Positions 9,650 through 19,497 of a stretch of DNA of 64,000 bases are shown piece by piece (position 1 is the stretch's first letter; every line of letters starts with the position of its first letter). The notes under the pieces were generated by a model that did no database searches, had not been told where the DNA came from, and was given only the letters and a program-made list of their open reading frames with translations. The position numbers were made by a program, and so were the translations under genes. This DNA is from CAVPFA01 sp963703655 (GTDB lineage Bacteria > Actinomycetota > Acidimicrobiia > Acidimicrobiales > Bog-793), in the NCBI GenBank assembly GCA_963703655.1, contig CAVPFA010000003.1, forward strand, positions 806,001-870,000, written 5' to 3'.

Positions 9650-11535
9650 ATGAAAACGACCCCCGCACCGAGCGACGAGCGACCTTCCGGCAACGGCTCG
9701 GCTGGAAGCCCGCCGACTCCGTTCGTGCCGGCCGCCGAAAAGTCCCGGTACGAGCGCGCCCAAGGCGACCATCGACCCCGACACCTCGAAGTCCTGGCTG
9801 AAGCGGGCACTGCCGATCCTGCGGTCGCACCGGGCGATCTTCGGCACCTCGCTGTTGCTGTCCTTTGTCGGGCTCGTGCTGCAGGTCCAGATCCCCAACC
9901 TGCTGAACCGTGCGATCGACAACTCGATCGAGCGCCACACTGTCCCGCTCAGCTTCTACGTCTCGTGGATCCTGGCTCTCGGGGGGGTTGGGGCGATCAC
10001 CGGCTACTTCTCGCGCCTCTTTCTGTTCAAGACCGCTTACAACATCGAGTACGACCTGCGGAACGTGATCTACGAGCACCTGACGCGGATGTCGTTCCCC
10101 TTCTACGACCGGGTCCAGACCGGCCAGTTGATCTCGAGGGCGAACTCCGACATCCGGTCCGTCCAGATGTACATGACCTTCGCACCGGTCATTCTCGTGC
10201 AGTGCAGCATCGCGGTTGTCGCGTTCGGCTTCATGCTGTCGATCAACGTGGTCCTCGCGTTCGTCGCCATGGCGACCATGCCCTTCGTCTACCTCGCCGG
10301 GGTGCGGATGCGAAAATCGATGTTCCCCGTGTCCTGGCTGATCCAGTCGCGGCTCGCGGACGTCGCGACGATCGTCGACGAGAACGTCAATGGCGTCCGG
10401 GTCGTGAGGTCCTTTGCAGCGGAGCCCTACCAGCTTCGTTCGCTTGCCAAGGCCGCTGACAAGCTCCAGTGGGCTTACGTCAAAGATGTCGACCTGCGGG
10501 CGAAGTGGACACCGACGCTCCAGAACCTGCCGCAGGCCGGGCTCGTGCTCGTCCTCCTCTTCGGCGGCTACATGGTGATACACGGGCGCCTCGGCGTCGG
10601 GGCGATCCTGGCGTTCAACGCGTACCTGCTGATGCTGCAGGCACCGTTCCTTATGCTCGGGATGCTCATCATGATGGGCCAACGCGCCGCCGCTTCGGCC
10701 GGGCGCCTGTACGAGATCCTCGACGAGCAGCCCACGATCGTGGATCGACCCGGGCGCGGTCGACCTCGTCGACTCCCGGGGTGACGTGCGGTTCGACCAC
10801 GTCGAGTTCGCCTACGGCGGGAGCGGTCCGCCCGTGCTCTCAGGCTTCGACCTCCACCTGCGCCCGGGCGAGACCGTCGCCCTCGTCGGTCGCACCGGTG
10901 GCGGCAAGTCGACCGTCGCACGACTTCTCGCCCGTTTCTACGACGTGAACGCCGGAGCCGTCCTGGTCGACGGGCACGACGTCCGGGACTTGACGCTGGC
11001 AAGCCTGCGGGCGAACGTCGGGATGGTGCTCGACGAGCCCTTCCTGTTCTCCTCCTCGATACGAGACAACATCGCCTACGGACGTCCCGAGGCCGCCATG
11101 TCGGACATCGAGGCTGCCGCCGAGGCCGCCGGCGCGGACGAGTTCGTCCGGGAGCTGGCAGACGGCTACGACGAAGTTGTCGGCGAGAGAGGGTTCACCC
11201 TCTCCGGCGGGCAACGCCAGCGGATCGCGATCGCCCGCACGCTTCTCGTGAACCCGCCGATACTGATCCTCGACGACGCCACGAGCGCTGTCGACGTCCA
11301 GATCGAACAGCAGATCCACGAGGCGCTGAAGACGCTGATGAAGGGCCGGACAACGCTCATCGTGGCGCACCGCCTTTCCACGATCAGCCTGGCCGATCGG
11401 GTGGTCCTGCTGGACGAGGGGCGGATCGTCGCCGACGGGACTCACAGCGAGCTCCTGGCCAGCACCCCTCTTTACGCAGAGGTCCTCGCGCAGGCCGGCG
11501 AGGCCGAGTCACCCGTCGCGGACGGCGGCGCCTGA
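9650..11535 (+). CDS. ABC exporter half-transporter with degenerate nucleotide site, two frameshifts
   Basis: Type IV ABC exporter subunit (TMD plus NBD). The start MKTTPAPSDERPSGNG lies at ATG 9650 in one frame. The TMD from about IDPDTSKSWLKRALP is one base shifted (extra base between 9738 and 9762), and the NBD shifts again at about 10740-10752. Removing two bases gives 628 codons. NBD: Walker A GRTGGGKSTVARLL, signature LSGGQRQRIAIAR, H-loop VAHRLST. The Q-loop reads VLDEPFLF (Gln replaced by Asp) and the residue after Walker B is Asp, not Glu (ILDDATSAVD). These are hallmarks of the non-catalytic half of heterodimeric exporters such as TmrAB or BmrCD. It overlaps the next half-transporter by one base (TGATG). 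Confidence 0.87.
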
Positions 11536-13496
11536 TGGCCTGGGGCGGCGGGTTCGCACCCCCGATGGGCGGCGCGCCGATGGGGCGCCCCGGCGCTGCC
11601 CCCGGCCTGCCGTTCGGCGGGATACCCCCCGAGCTCCAGGGCGGTGTGGACGATTTATTGACCGAGGAGCCCGATCACGGCGATCCCGGCGTCTCGTTCC
11701 ATCAGGTGGCCGAAGCCCGGGACCGGCAAGTCTTGAGCCTCTGGCGCCTCTTGCGGCAGTACCCGCACATGCTCGTGCTGGCGGCGGTGCTCGTCGCGGT
11801 CGGCAGCGTCGTGCTGCAGGCGGGACCGAAGCTGACCGAGGTCGCAATCGACGACGGCATGTCGCCCGGCCATGAGCACTTCTCGGTCATCGTCCTGGTT
11901 GCTGGGCTGTACCTCGCCGCCATCGTCGCATCCTCAATGCTGCAGCGCGCGCAGGTGATGGTCACCGGTCGCCTCGCCGCCTGGGTGATGAACGATCTCC
12001 GCACGAGGGTCTTCTCCCACCTGCAACGCCTCTCGCTCGACTTCTTCACCGCAGAGAAGGCGGGCGTGGTCATGAGTCGCATGACGAGCGACATCGAGAA
12101 CCTGCAGCAGCTCCTCCAGGACGGGCTCGCTCAGTTCGCGATCCAGGGCCTCACCATGGTCGTCATCACCGCGATCCTCTTCAGCATGGACGTGCGGCTG
12201 GCCCTCATCACCGTGGTCCTCATCGTCCCGGCGCTGCTCGCCATGTCGCTTTGGTTCCGGCGCGCTTCCGAGCGGGGCTACGACCGCGTGCGTGACGGAA
12301 TCGCGAGCGTGCTTTCCGACCTCTCCGAGAGCCTGCACGGGGTGCGCGTCGTCACGGCTCACAACCGCCAGCAGCGAAACGTCGTCCACCACCGCAACAT
12401 CGTCGGCCGCTACCGCGACGCCAACAATTACACGGCCCAGATCAACGCCGTCTACGGGCCGGCCACGCAGCTTCTCGGGGTCGCTGGGCAGGGTGTCATG
12501 CTCGCCGTGGGTGGCGACATGGTGCTTCACCACTCGCTCAGCCTCGGGGCGCTCGTGGCGTTCTTCTTGTACCTGAACCGTTTCCTGCAACCCATTCAGC
12601 TGCTCGTCCAGCAGTACAACACCTATCAGCAGGGCCAGGCTTCGATCTTCAAGCTGCGCACCCTGCTCGAGACGGAGCCGTCGGTGCAGGAACGCCCGGG
12701 GGCATACGACTTGCCGCCGATCGAGGGCGAGATCGTCTTCGAGGGGGTCTCGTTCGGCTACGACCCTTCGGCGCCCGTGCTCCGCGACGTCGATCTGCGG
12801 ATCGCGGCGGGCGAGACCGTGGCGTTCGTGGGACCGACGGGAGCGGGGAAGTCGACGATCGCCAAGCTGATCGTGCGTTTCTATGACCCGACGGAGGGGA
12901 GGATCCTCATCGACGGGCACGACCTGGCTTCGGTGACGCTGGCGTCGCTTCGACGCCAGCTCGGCGTGGTGCCCGCAAGAGCCCTTCCTGTTCGCGGGGA
13001 CCATCCGTGACAACATCGCCTTCGCCGCTCCGGAGGCAACCGACGACGATCTCGACGAGGCCGTCCGCGCCGTGGGGCTGGTCGATCTGGTCGACGGCCT
13101 GCCAGAGGGCCTGAACACGATCGTCCAGGAGCGGGGCCAGTCGCTGTCGTCGGGCGAGCGACAGCTGATCGCCCTCGCCCGGGCGTTCCTGGCCCGCCCG
13201 CACGTCCTCGTGCTCGACGAGGCGACCTCGAACCTCGACCTTCAGTCGGAGACCAGGATAGAGGCGGCGCTCGACGTCCTCCTCGAGGCGCGCACGGCCG
13301 TGCTGATCGCCCACCGCCTGTCGACTGCGATGAAGGCCGACCGCATCGTGGTTGTCGTCGACGGCGAGATCGCGGCGCAAGGACCTCACGACCAGCTCCT
13401 GGCCGAGGGCGGTCGCTACGCCGAGATGTACGCGACATGGGTCAATCAGTCGAGCGACCACGAGAGCGAAGTCGCGGGGCCGGCCTGGAGGGCTGA
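11535..13496 (+). CDS. ABC exporter half-transporter with canonical nucleotide site, frameshifted
   Basis: Partner of the preceding subunit; the pair should form a heterodimeric multidrug or lipid exporter. A Gly/Pro-rich N-terminal extension of about 40 residues precedes the TMD. NBD: Walker A GPTGAGKSTIAKLI, signature-like LSSGERQLIALAR, Walker B plus catalytic Glu VLVLDEATSNLD, H-loop IAHRLST. One extra base at about 12968-12974 separates RRQLGVVP from QEPFLFAGTIRDNIAFA. After QGPHDQLLAEGGRYAEMYATW the frame stays open to 14025, across the opposite-strand gene, which is not credible. A TGA one base out of phase at 13494-13496 is the probable natural end, so a second indel near 13.44-13.49 kb is suspected. 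The end coordinate is therefore an estimate. Confidence 0.85.
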
Positions 13497-13505
13497 GGCC
13501 GGCGG

Positions 13506-14635
13506 TCACGCGTCCAGGACCGAAAGAGACCGTGAGACGTCGGCCAGAAGGTCCGGAGTCGCCTCGATTCCCGCGCTGAACCGGATGAAACCAGGCGGGA
13601 CGGCGTCTGCGCCCCATCGCCCGCGGCGCTCCGCCGTGGAACCCACGCCCCCGAAACTGGTCGCCTCGTCCACGAGGCGACAGCCCGTGAGGAACCGTTG
13701 CGCCGTCTCGGCGTCGGCGAGCTCGAAGCTGACGATCCCGCCGAAGCGCCTCATCTGGCGGCTGGCGAGCTCGTGGCCCGGGTCGTCGTCGAGCCCGGGG
13801 TACCGCACCGACACCACGGCCGGATGCGCCGCGAGCATCACCGCGAGGGCAAGCGCGTTGTCGCACTGGCGGGCGAACCTGACCGCGAGCGTCGCAAGCG
13901 AGCGATGCGCCAGCCAAACCTCGTGGGGGCCCGGGACGCCTCCGGTGAGGGTCCGCCAGCCCGCGAGCCGGCGCCCGAGCTCGGGGTCCGACGTCGTGAC
14001 GTGCCCGAGGACCAGATCGTGGTGACCGGTGACCGCTTTGGTGTCCGCGGAGACCACGACGTCGGCACCGAGGCCGAGCGGGCCCTGCCCGAGTGCGGTC
14101 GCGGTGCTGTTGTCGACCACGACCGTCCCGCCCCTCGCATGCGCGGCCAGGGCGAGGGCGGCGATGTCGCAGACTTCGAGATGCGGATTGCTCGGTGATT
14201 CCAACCAGAGCACGTCGGCCTGCTCGGAGAGCTCGCCAAGCTCAGAGCCCGTGGTCGGCGCCGAGAGCACTCGCACCCCGATCGCCTCCAGATAACTCGA
14301 CGCGAAAAGGCGCGTCGCGTAATAGCAGTCGCTCGGCAGCACAAGGGTCTGACCCGGGCGCAAGAGCGTCATCATCGTGGCCGACACCGCCGCCATCCCC
14401 GAGGCGAACACCAGGGCGGGCCCCCCGTCGAGGGCTCCGACGGCCTCTTCGTAGGCTGACCAAGTCGGGTTGTGGTAGCGGCCATAGACGAAGGGCGCGT
14501 CGGCCGGGTCACCGGACAGGTGATAGGCGGAGGCGAACGTCGGCCCGGTCAGGAACGGCCGGCCCTGCTCGGGGCGGGCCGGCCGGCTCGAACCACGCGG
14601 GTGTCGTCTGAGTCCGCCGTGTCCACCGGCTCCAT
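13506..14635 (-). CDS. Cys/Met metabolism PLP-dependent enzyme (cystathionine gamma-synthase/lyase type), frameshift near N-terminus
   Basis: Fold-type I PLP enzyme of trans-sulfuration. Seen: FVYGRYHNPTWSAYEEAVG, the GMAAVSATMM cofactor-phosphate loop, VDNSTATALGQGPLGLGADV with the aspartate of the pyridine nitrogen site, SADTKAVTGHHDLVLGHV with the Schiff-base lysine (motif T-K), and a C-terminal RFSAGIEATPDLLADVSRSL. The in-frame start at 14714 gives a nonsensical basic N-terminus. A better N-terminus, MEPVDTADSDDTRVVRAGRP, begins at ATG 14635 in the adjacent frame and joins EQGRPFLTGPTF if one base is restored in the GGGG run at 14571-14574. That model gives 376 residues, normal for the family. 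Lyase and synthase cannot be distinguished here. Confidence 0.85.
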
Positions 14636-14774
14636 ATAAGCCGAGCGCCGATCGGCGACCGACGAGCGACCCCGGCGGCGTGCACAGGCGCCCGAAATCG
14701 CCGGTTCCGGACATGTTGCGAGCTCCGCCTCGGGCTTAGACTCGCCAGGAGAATCTCGACCCGGAGGGGGCAGG

Positions 14775-15905
14775 TTGACCGAGGAGGATCCGAGCCGCGA
14801 CAAGGCGAGTTCCGCCACGACCGAGAGCGTGAGCGGGCGCGAAGCGGCCGTGCTCGAGCGCATCGAGGCCTTCCGGCGCCGCCGGCCCCGGTTCCGGGAC
14901 GACTTCGTCACCCTGGCGCATGGCGCCGGTGGCAAGGCGTCGGCGGCCTTGATCGACGCCGTCTTCCTGGACGCCTTCCGCGGCCTCGAGAGACCGCCTC
15001 TGACCGACTCGGCGCTGCTCACGCTGCCCCGCGGCGAGGAGCTCGCGTTCACCACCGATTCGTTCGTGGTCAAGCCACTTCGTTTCCCTGGCGGGTCGAT
15101 CGGTGATCTTGCCGTGAACGGGACGGTCAACGACCTCGCCGTGATGGGGGCACGACCTCGCTGGCTCTCTGCCGCGTTCGTGATCGAGGAGGGCTTTTCG
15201 GTCGGCGAGCTACGCAAGGTGGTGGCCGACATGTCCGACGCCGCGACCGCTGCGGGTGTGAGCATCATGACGGGTGACACGAAGGTGGTCGGCAGGGGCG
15301 CAGCCGACGGGCTGTACGTGACGACGGCAGGGATCGGCGTCATGCCTTCCGGCCGTCGGCTCGGGGCCGACCTCGTCGAGCGCGGCGACCGCGTCCTCAT
15401 CTCCGGCACAATCGCCGATCACGGGATGGCGGTGATGCTGGCGAGGGGTGACCTCGCGCTCGAGGCCGACCTCAAGTCCGACACCGCGCCGGTGACCGAG
15501 CTCGTCGACGCGCTGTTCGCTGCGGCTCCGTCGACTCGTTGGCTACGGGACCCGACCCGCGGCGGCGTCGGGACCGCTTGCAACGAGCTCGCCAATGACG
15601 CAGGCCTCGCCGTCGTGCTGGACGAATCCGCCTTGCGCATAGATCATTCGGTCGCCGCGGCCTGCGACCTGCTCGGCATCGATCCGCTCTATGTCGCGAA
15701 CGAGGGCAAGGTGCTCGCGGTCGTCGCCACCCGGGAGGCCGATGCGGCCCTGGAGGCGCTGCGCGCCCATCCGCTCGGACTCGACGCCGCGATCATCGGT
15801 GACATCCGAGCAGAACCGCAGGGCATCGTCGTGCTGAGGACCTCGTTCGGGGGGACCCGGATCGTCGACATGCTGGTCGGTGATCCGTTGCCGCGAATCT
15901 GCTGA
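14775..15905 (+). CDS. hypE: Hydrogenase maturation protein HypE (carbamoyl dehydratase)
   Basis: 376-residue PurM/SelD-like ATPase that dehydrates the S-carbamoyl group on its C-terminal cysteine to thiocyanate, the cyanide source for the [NiFe]-hydrogenase active site. Seen: an N-terminal extension of about 45 residues, LAHGAGGKASAALI, FTTDSFVVKPLRFPGGSIGD, VNGTVNDLAVMGARP, MTGDTKVVGRG, WLRDPTRGGVGTACNELA and the diagnostic C-terminus PLPRIC with terminal Cys376. TTG at 14775 was chosen because it follows GGAGGGGGCAGG. No hypABCDF or hydrogenase structural gene is visible in the window, so its partners must be elsewhere. Confidence 0.93.
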   Translation: MTEEDPSRDKASSATTESVSGREAAVLERIEAFRRRRPRFRDDFVTLAHGAGGKASAALIDAVFLDAFRGLERPPLTDSALLTLPRGEELAFTTDSFVVKPLRFPGGSIGDLAVNGTVNDLAVMGARPRWLSAAFVIEEGFSVGELRKVVADMSDAATAAGVSIMTGDTKVVGRGAADGLYVTTAGIGVMPSGRRLGADLVERGDRVLISGTIADHGMAVMLARGDLALEADLKSDTAPVTELVDALFAAAPSTRWLRDPTRGGVGTACNELANDAGLAVVLDESALRIDHSVAAACDLLGIDPLYVANEGKVLAVVATREADAALEALRAHPLGLDAAIIGDIRAEPQGIVVLRTSFGGTRIVDMLVGDPLPRIC

Positions 15906-16056
15906 GGCTAAGCCCTCGACGGCCGGGTTGCGACAGGTCACCGAACGCCGGCACTGCAGAAACCGGACGAGCCTCGGTTCGATGCCGTGGCCTGAATCGC
16001 CATAGCCTCGGCTCGGAAATCGGTGACCGCCCGCTCAGGTAGTAAATTCAACGACG

Positions 16057-16518
16057 ATGCGTGCGAACACCGTCACTGCCGACCACCGTGCGCGGACTGG
16101 GCCGCTCGTAGGTGCGGGGCGGCGCCCCGCGGGGCTGTGGGCGAGCACCGTCCTCGTCGTCGGAGCCGCGCTGCTCGTCGCGTCGGCCGTCATCCATCTG
16201 CACCTTTGGGCATCTGGGTACCGGAACATCAGGACAATAGGCCCATTGTTCCTCGTTCAGGGCGTATTCGCCATCATCTTGGCCGTGTCGGTCGCGTTGA
16301 TCAGGCGTGTGTTCATCGCTGTTCTCGGCGCGCTCTACGCGGCCGGGACGATCGCGGGGCTGCTCGCGTCGGTCCACTACGGCCTGTTCGGCTTTCAGGA
16401 CTCTCTGAGCCGGCCTTGGGCGAAGACGTCGATCATCGTCGAGGGCGCGGCCGTGGTGGTGTTCCTCGTCGGTGGCGGCATGGTGCTGCGGGGCGAGAGG
16501 GCCGGCATCCGCCGCTAG
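16057..16518 (+). CDS. Four-TM hypothetical membrane protein
   Basis: 153-residue integral membrane protein with about four hydrophobic helices (roughly residues 30-50, 64-84, 88-106 and 127-145) and short polar loops; the first loop contains AVIHLHLWASGYRNI. Similar four-helix proteins are frequent in actinobacterial genomes without known function. The histidines in helix 1 (IHLHLW) could bind a metal or heme, but that is speculation. It is 151 bases downstream of hypE in the same direction and its end overlaps the end of the convergent methyltransferase gene by four bases. ATG 16057 is the only reasonable start. Confidence 0.7.
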   Translation: MRANTVTADHRARTGPLVGAGRRPAGLWASTVLVVGAALLVASAVIHLHLWASGYRNIRTIGPLFLVQGVFAIILAVSVALIRRVFIAVLGALYAAGTIAGLLASVHYGLFGFQDSLSRPWAKTSIIVEGAAVVVFLVGGGMVLRGERAGIRR

Positions 16519-17495
16519 GGCGAGCACATCGCGGCCCGACCGCGCGTGGTGACGCCGACGAAAGGCTCGGTCGGGACGAGCCGCCGTTCGTCGACGACCT
16601 CGAAGCCGGCGGCCCGCAGATCGGACCCGATCTCACCGCGGCGCGGGAGCCCGGCGGATCCGGCCTGGCAGCACAACATGAGGTGCAGATGCGCGCTCGC
16701 GACAGAGCCGGGCGTGGTCATCGTGGCGACGAGGAGGGTTCCCTCGGGTGCCAGCAACCCGCAGAGTTGCCGGTAGAGCGCCACTCGCTCGTCGCGTGGG
16801 AAGTAATAGACGTTGTTGAACAGCGTGATGAGGTCGAAGGCTCCTCCGGAGGGGGGTTCCCAGTCCCGTACGTCGCCCGCGTGTACCACCGCCCGATCCG
16901 AAAGGCCGTCGGCACGCAGTCGGGCTGCGGTCTCGTGAGCAACCTCCGGGGCAAGGTCGATGCCCTCGACCCGGATCAGCGGGTCCGCCTCGAGCAGGGC
17001 GCGGATGTACACACCGGTCCCGCAGCCCACGTCGAGCGCACGTCCCGGACGGGCTCGCTCGACTGTTCTCCGTAGGAAGGCAACGACGAAGGGCGCCGCC
17101 GCGAGAGAGACCTCGGCGATCGTGCCCGCGTGGAGTGCCAGATCGTCGCGCCCCTCGCCCGGCCCCGCGCCGAGCAGGCCAGACAGTTCCGCATAGGGGC
17201 CGAATTGGTACTCGAGCATCGATCGGTAGTGGGCGGTAAGCAAGGGGTTGCCTCGAGAGAGCGCGCGTGCCCGACGCCCGGCAACGACGTAGCGATCGCC
17301 GCGGCGGGCGAGCTCACCGAGCTCGACGCCTACCGCCAGCCACGCCTCGAGCCGGTCGGCCCGAGCCGCTCCGCTCTCGGCCACAAGCTCGGCGCAGGCG
17401 CGCCCATGGCGCATAAGTGGCAGCAGGCCGGACTCTGCGGCCGAGGCGAGGAAACATGTCCGTACGAGCCTGCGGCTGTCCGCAATCGCAAGCAC
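16515..17495 (-). CDS. Class I SAM-dependent methyltransferase
   Basis: About 326 residues, with an N-terminal winged-helix-like region (about residues 1-110) and a C-terminal Rossmann methyltransferase domain: motif I RALDVGCGTGVYIRALLEAD, acidic motif II VEGIDLAPE, VVHAGDVRDWEP, FDLITLFNNVYYFPRDERV and a post-motif hairpin. The architecture matches O-methyltransferases and small-molecule methylases. GTG 17495 is the first usable in-frame start, but the same frame is open further 5' and reads FPAALGLLSALGGRH, typical of the missing N-terminal helix. An ATG overlapping the upstream gene's stop (17563-17567, TGATG) would connect to this frame if one base near 17555-17562 were extra. Translational coupling to the ferritin/DUF362 gene is therefore plausible. 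Confidence 0.8.
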   Translation of the reverse strand: MLAIADSRRLVRTCFLASAAESGLLPLMRHGRACAELVAESGAARADRLEAWLAVGVELGELARRGDRYVVAGRRARALSRGNPLLTAHYRSMLEYQFGPYAELSGLLGAGPGEGRDDLALHAGTIAEVSLAAAPFVVAFLRRTVERARPGRALDVGCGTGVYIRALLEADPLIRVEGIDLAPEVAHETAARLRADGLSDRAVVHAGDVRDWEPPSGGAFDLITLFNNVYYFPRDERVALYRQLCGLLAPEGTLLVATMTTPGSVASAHLHLMLCCQAGSAGLPRRGEIGSDLRAAGFEVVDERRLVPTEPFVGVTTRGRAAMCSP

Positions 17496-17564
17496 CGTTG
17501 CCGGCGCGTGCCGGCCTCCGAGTGCACTTAGAAGCCCGAGCGCCGCGGGAAACTGTCGGGCGCA

Positions 17565-19401
17565 TCAGGCGATCGGCGCCCGGAGGCCGAACGCCCGCTG
17601 GGCGCCCCACCTGACCGCCCTCGTCAGCGCGCCGACGCGGCCGGTGGGCGGAAAAGCCGAGGTGTCCATGTCGGGTACGAACACCTCGCCGTGGTTGCTC
17701 AGGTACCTGTAGACGGGGTACGACACGGTGCCGAGAGCCCGCAAGGCCAGCGACCTGTGCGCTCCGCGCAGCTCGTCATGCAAGAGCGGGCGGCCCCCGT
17801 CGACTTCCGGATCCGACAACGGCAGTCCGAACCAGTGATGAGCACAGCGGACGATCGGCGCCAGACGCGGGTCGCCGATGCCGAGATCTGCAAGCACGAC
17901 CTCATCGACCGCGAGCACGTCGGCGCCCGCGTAGACGTGGCGCACCTGCGCCGGCCGGCGGCACCCCATGACGCCGAACGGGCCGTCGGCGACCGGCGCC
18001 CACGCGTCGACGACGGCGAAATCAGGCGCAGCCACGTCCAGCAGCATCATCGTCGCAGACCGGAAGTCGGTCCGCCGGCCCGCGTAGAACATCTCGTCGA
18101 TCGCGCCCGTGCTGCCTTCGAGGGTCGAGAGCCCCAGGTGGGCGAACTCGGTCGGGTCCGTGCGCAACTTCGGCATGACGATCCTCAGGTCCGCGTCGAG
18201 CCACGTCCCACTGATCGCCTGCTGGACGAAACCGCGCTCGTAGCGGTACGGGCGCAGGTCGCGGCTGATGTCGACGATGCGGTAGTCGTCCCCGCCGTAG
18301 CCGAGATACGTGGCCACCTCGTGCACCGAACGGTTCGCATAACAGCGCCCGTAGACGGTGGGCGCCTCCAGGATGGCGACGTCCTCGGCGCCGTGGCGGC
18401 GCAGGTACTGCGCCAGCAGCCTGACGAGCCCCGGGTCGTTCACGTTCGACCGGTCGTTCCTGTCATACCCGAGCATGAACGAGAGCCGAACCGCGACCCG
18501 CCCCGCGTCCGGCACGAGGGCCTCTAGACCGGCGGCGTCGAGGCACTCGCTGAAGACGCGTTCCTTGTCGGAATCGACCCGGCCGCTGCGCACGGCGACC
18601 CGCGCCTGGGAACCGAACGCGCGAGGACGGTCGTGGCCGGTGTCTCGGGTCCGCAGCTCCGCCGGGAGGAACCACGGAGAGACCTCCGCGAGCTCGCCAA
18701 GAAGCCCCTCGAACGACAAGCCGGTGACGAGGCGGTCCTCATCGGTGAGGTTTGCCGCCAGGATGCGGAAGGCCGCCGCGTGCCGAGCCTCGTCGTGGCG
18801 GATGCGCTCGAACGTCTCACGCTCCTCCTTGTCGGAAGTGAGCTGGATCAGCCGCCGGTACGCGAGCTCGGCCGTCGCCTCGAGCGCGGTGTTCAGCTCG
18901 CAGTAGCGCCGGAAGGTCTGGTAGCTCAGTTCCGGTTTCAGCGCCGGCGGGATCCTCCCCGAGCGCGCTCGCGACGTTCACCAGCAACGTTGCGGTGCCC
19001 GTTCGCAGCGGAGCGGACCGAGCGTCGAGATGATTCTCGGTCGACGAGACCCAACCCGAGATCGCACCTTGCAGAGCGCGTCCGTAGACGATCAAGGACG
19101 CGCCGAGCCCACCGCGTTCCAGCAGCAGTCCCCTCACGTACTCCTCATGAAGCTCCTCGTCCTTCCAGATCCACACGAGGGTCTGACGGATGAGCGCACG
19201 CACGCCCTCATCGACGTCGAGCGACTCGATACGCCCTGCGACCGCCTCCTCGCGGTAGGCGACCGCGACGATCTGCTCCCGCTCGAGCGCGAGGAGCCAG
19301 ATCTGCTCGCGCTCCAGGTCCGGCCGCCCGGCGTACTTGAGCCGCCAGCGACCCAGGAGCTGCTCGACGTCGTGGAGCAACGCCGTTTCGAGGTTCGTCA
19401 T
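17565..19401 (-). CDS. Ferritin-like/DUF362 two-domain protein, frameshifted
   Basis: A fusion read leftward from ATG 19401. The N-terminal ~240 residues form a ferritin-like helical bundle with di-iron-type motifs (WKDEELHEEYVRG, LNTALEATAELAYRR, FERIRHDEARHAAAF). The C-terminal ~340 residues are a DUF362 domain (VAVRLSFMLGYDRND, HGAEDVAILEAPTVYGRCY, DADLRIVMPKLRTDP, VADGPFGVMGCRRP). DUF362 proteins are poorly characterised and some carry Fe-S ferredoxin modules; none is seen here. One extra base at about 18950-18962 breaks the frame between LLVNVASALG and RIPPALKPELSYQTF; after removing it the gene has 612 codons. The stop overlaps a possible start of the methyltransferase gene. I do not know the function; an oxygen-dependent redox modification is a guess from the di-iron motifs. 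Confidence 0.78.
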
Positions 19402-19497
19402 CGCGCGGAGCCTCGGTCGCCGCGCCCGCCCGTCAGACGTCCTCCCACGCGTGTGTTCTACACACCCGACCCCATCCCCGCAATCGAACGAGCAGTA

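Noticed and set aside
13497..14025. C-terminal extension of the second ABC half-transporter
   Set aside because: The open frame runs antisense across the PLP gene and is Arg/Ser-rich; a lost stop through an indel is more likely.
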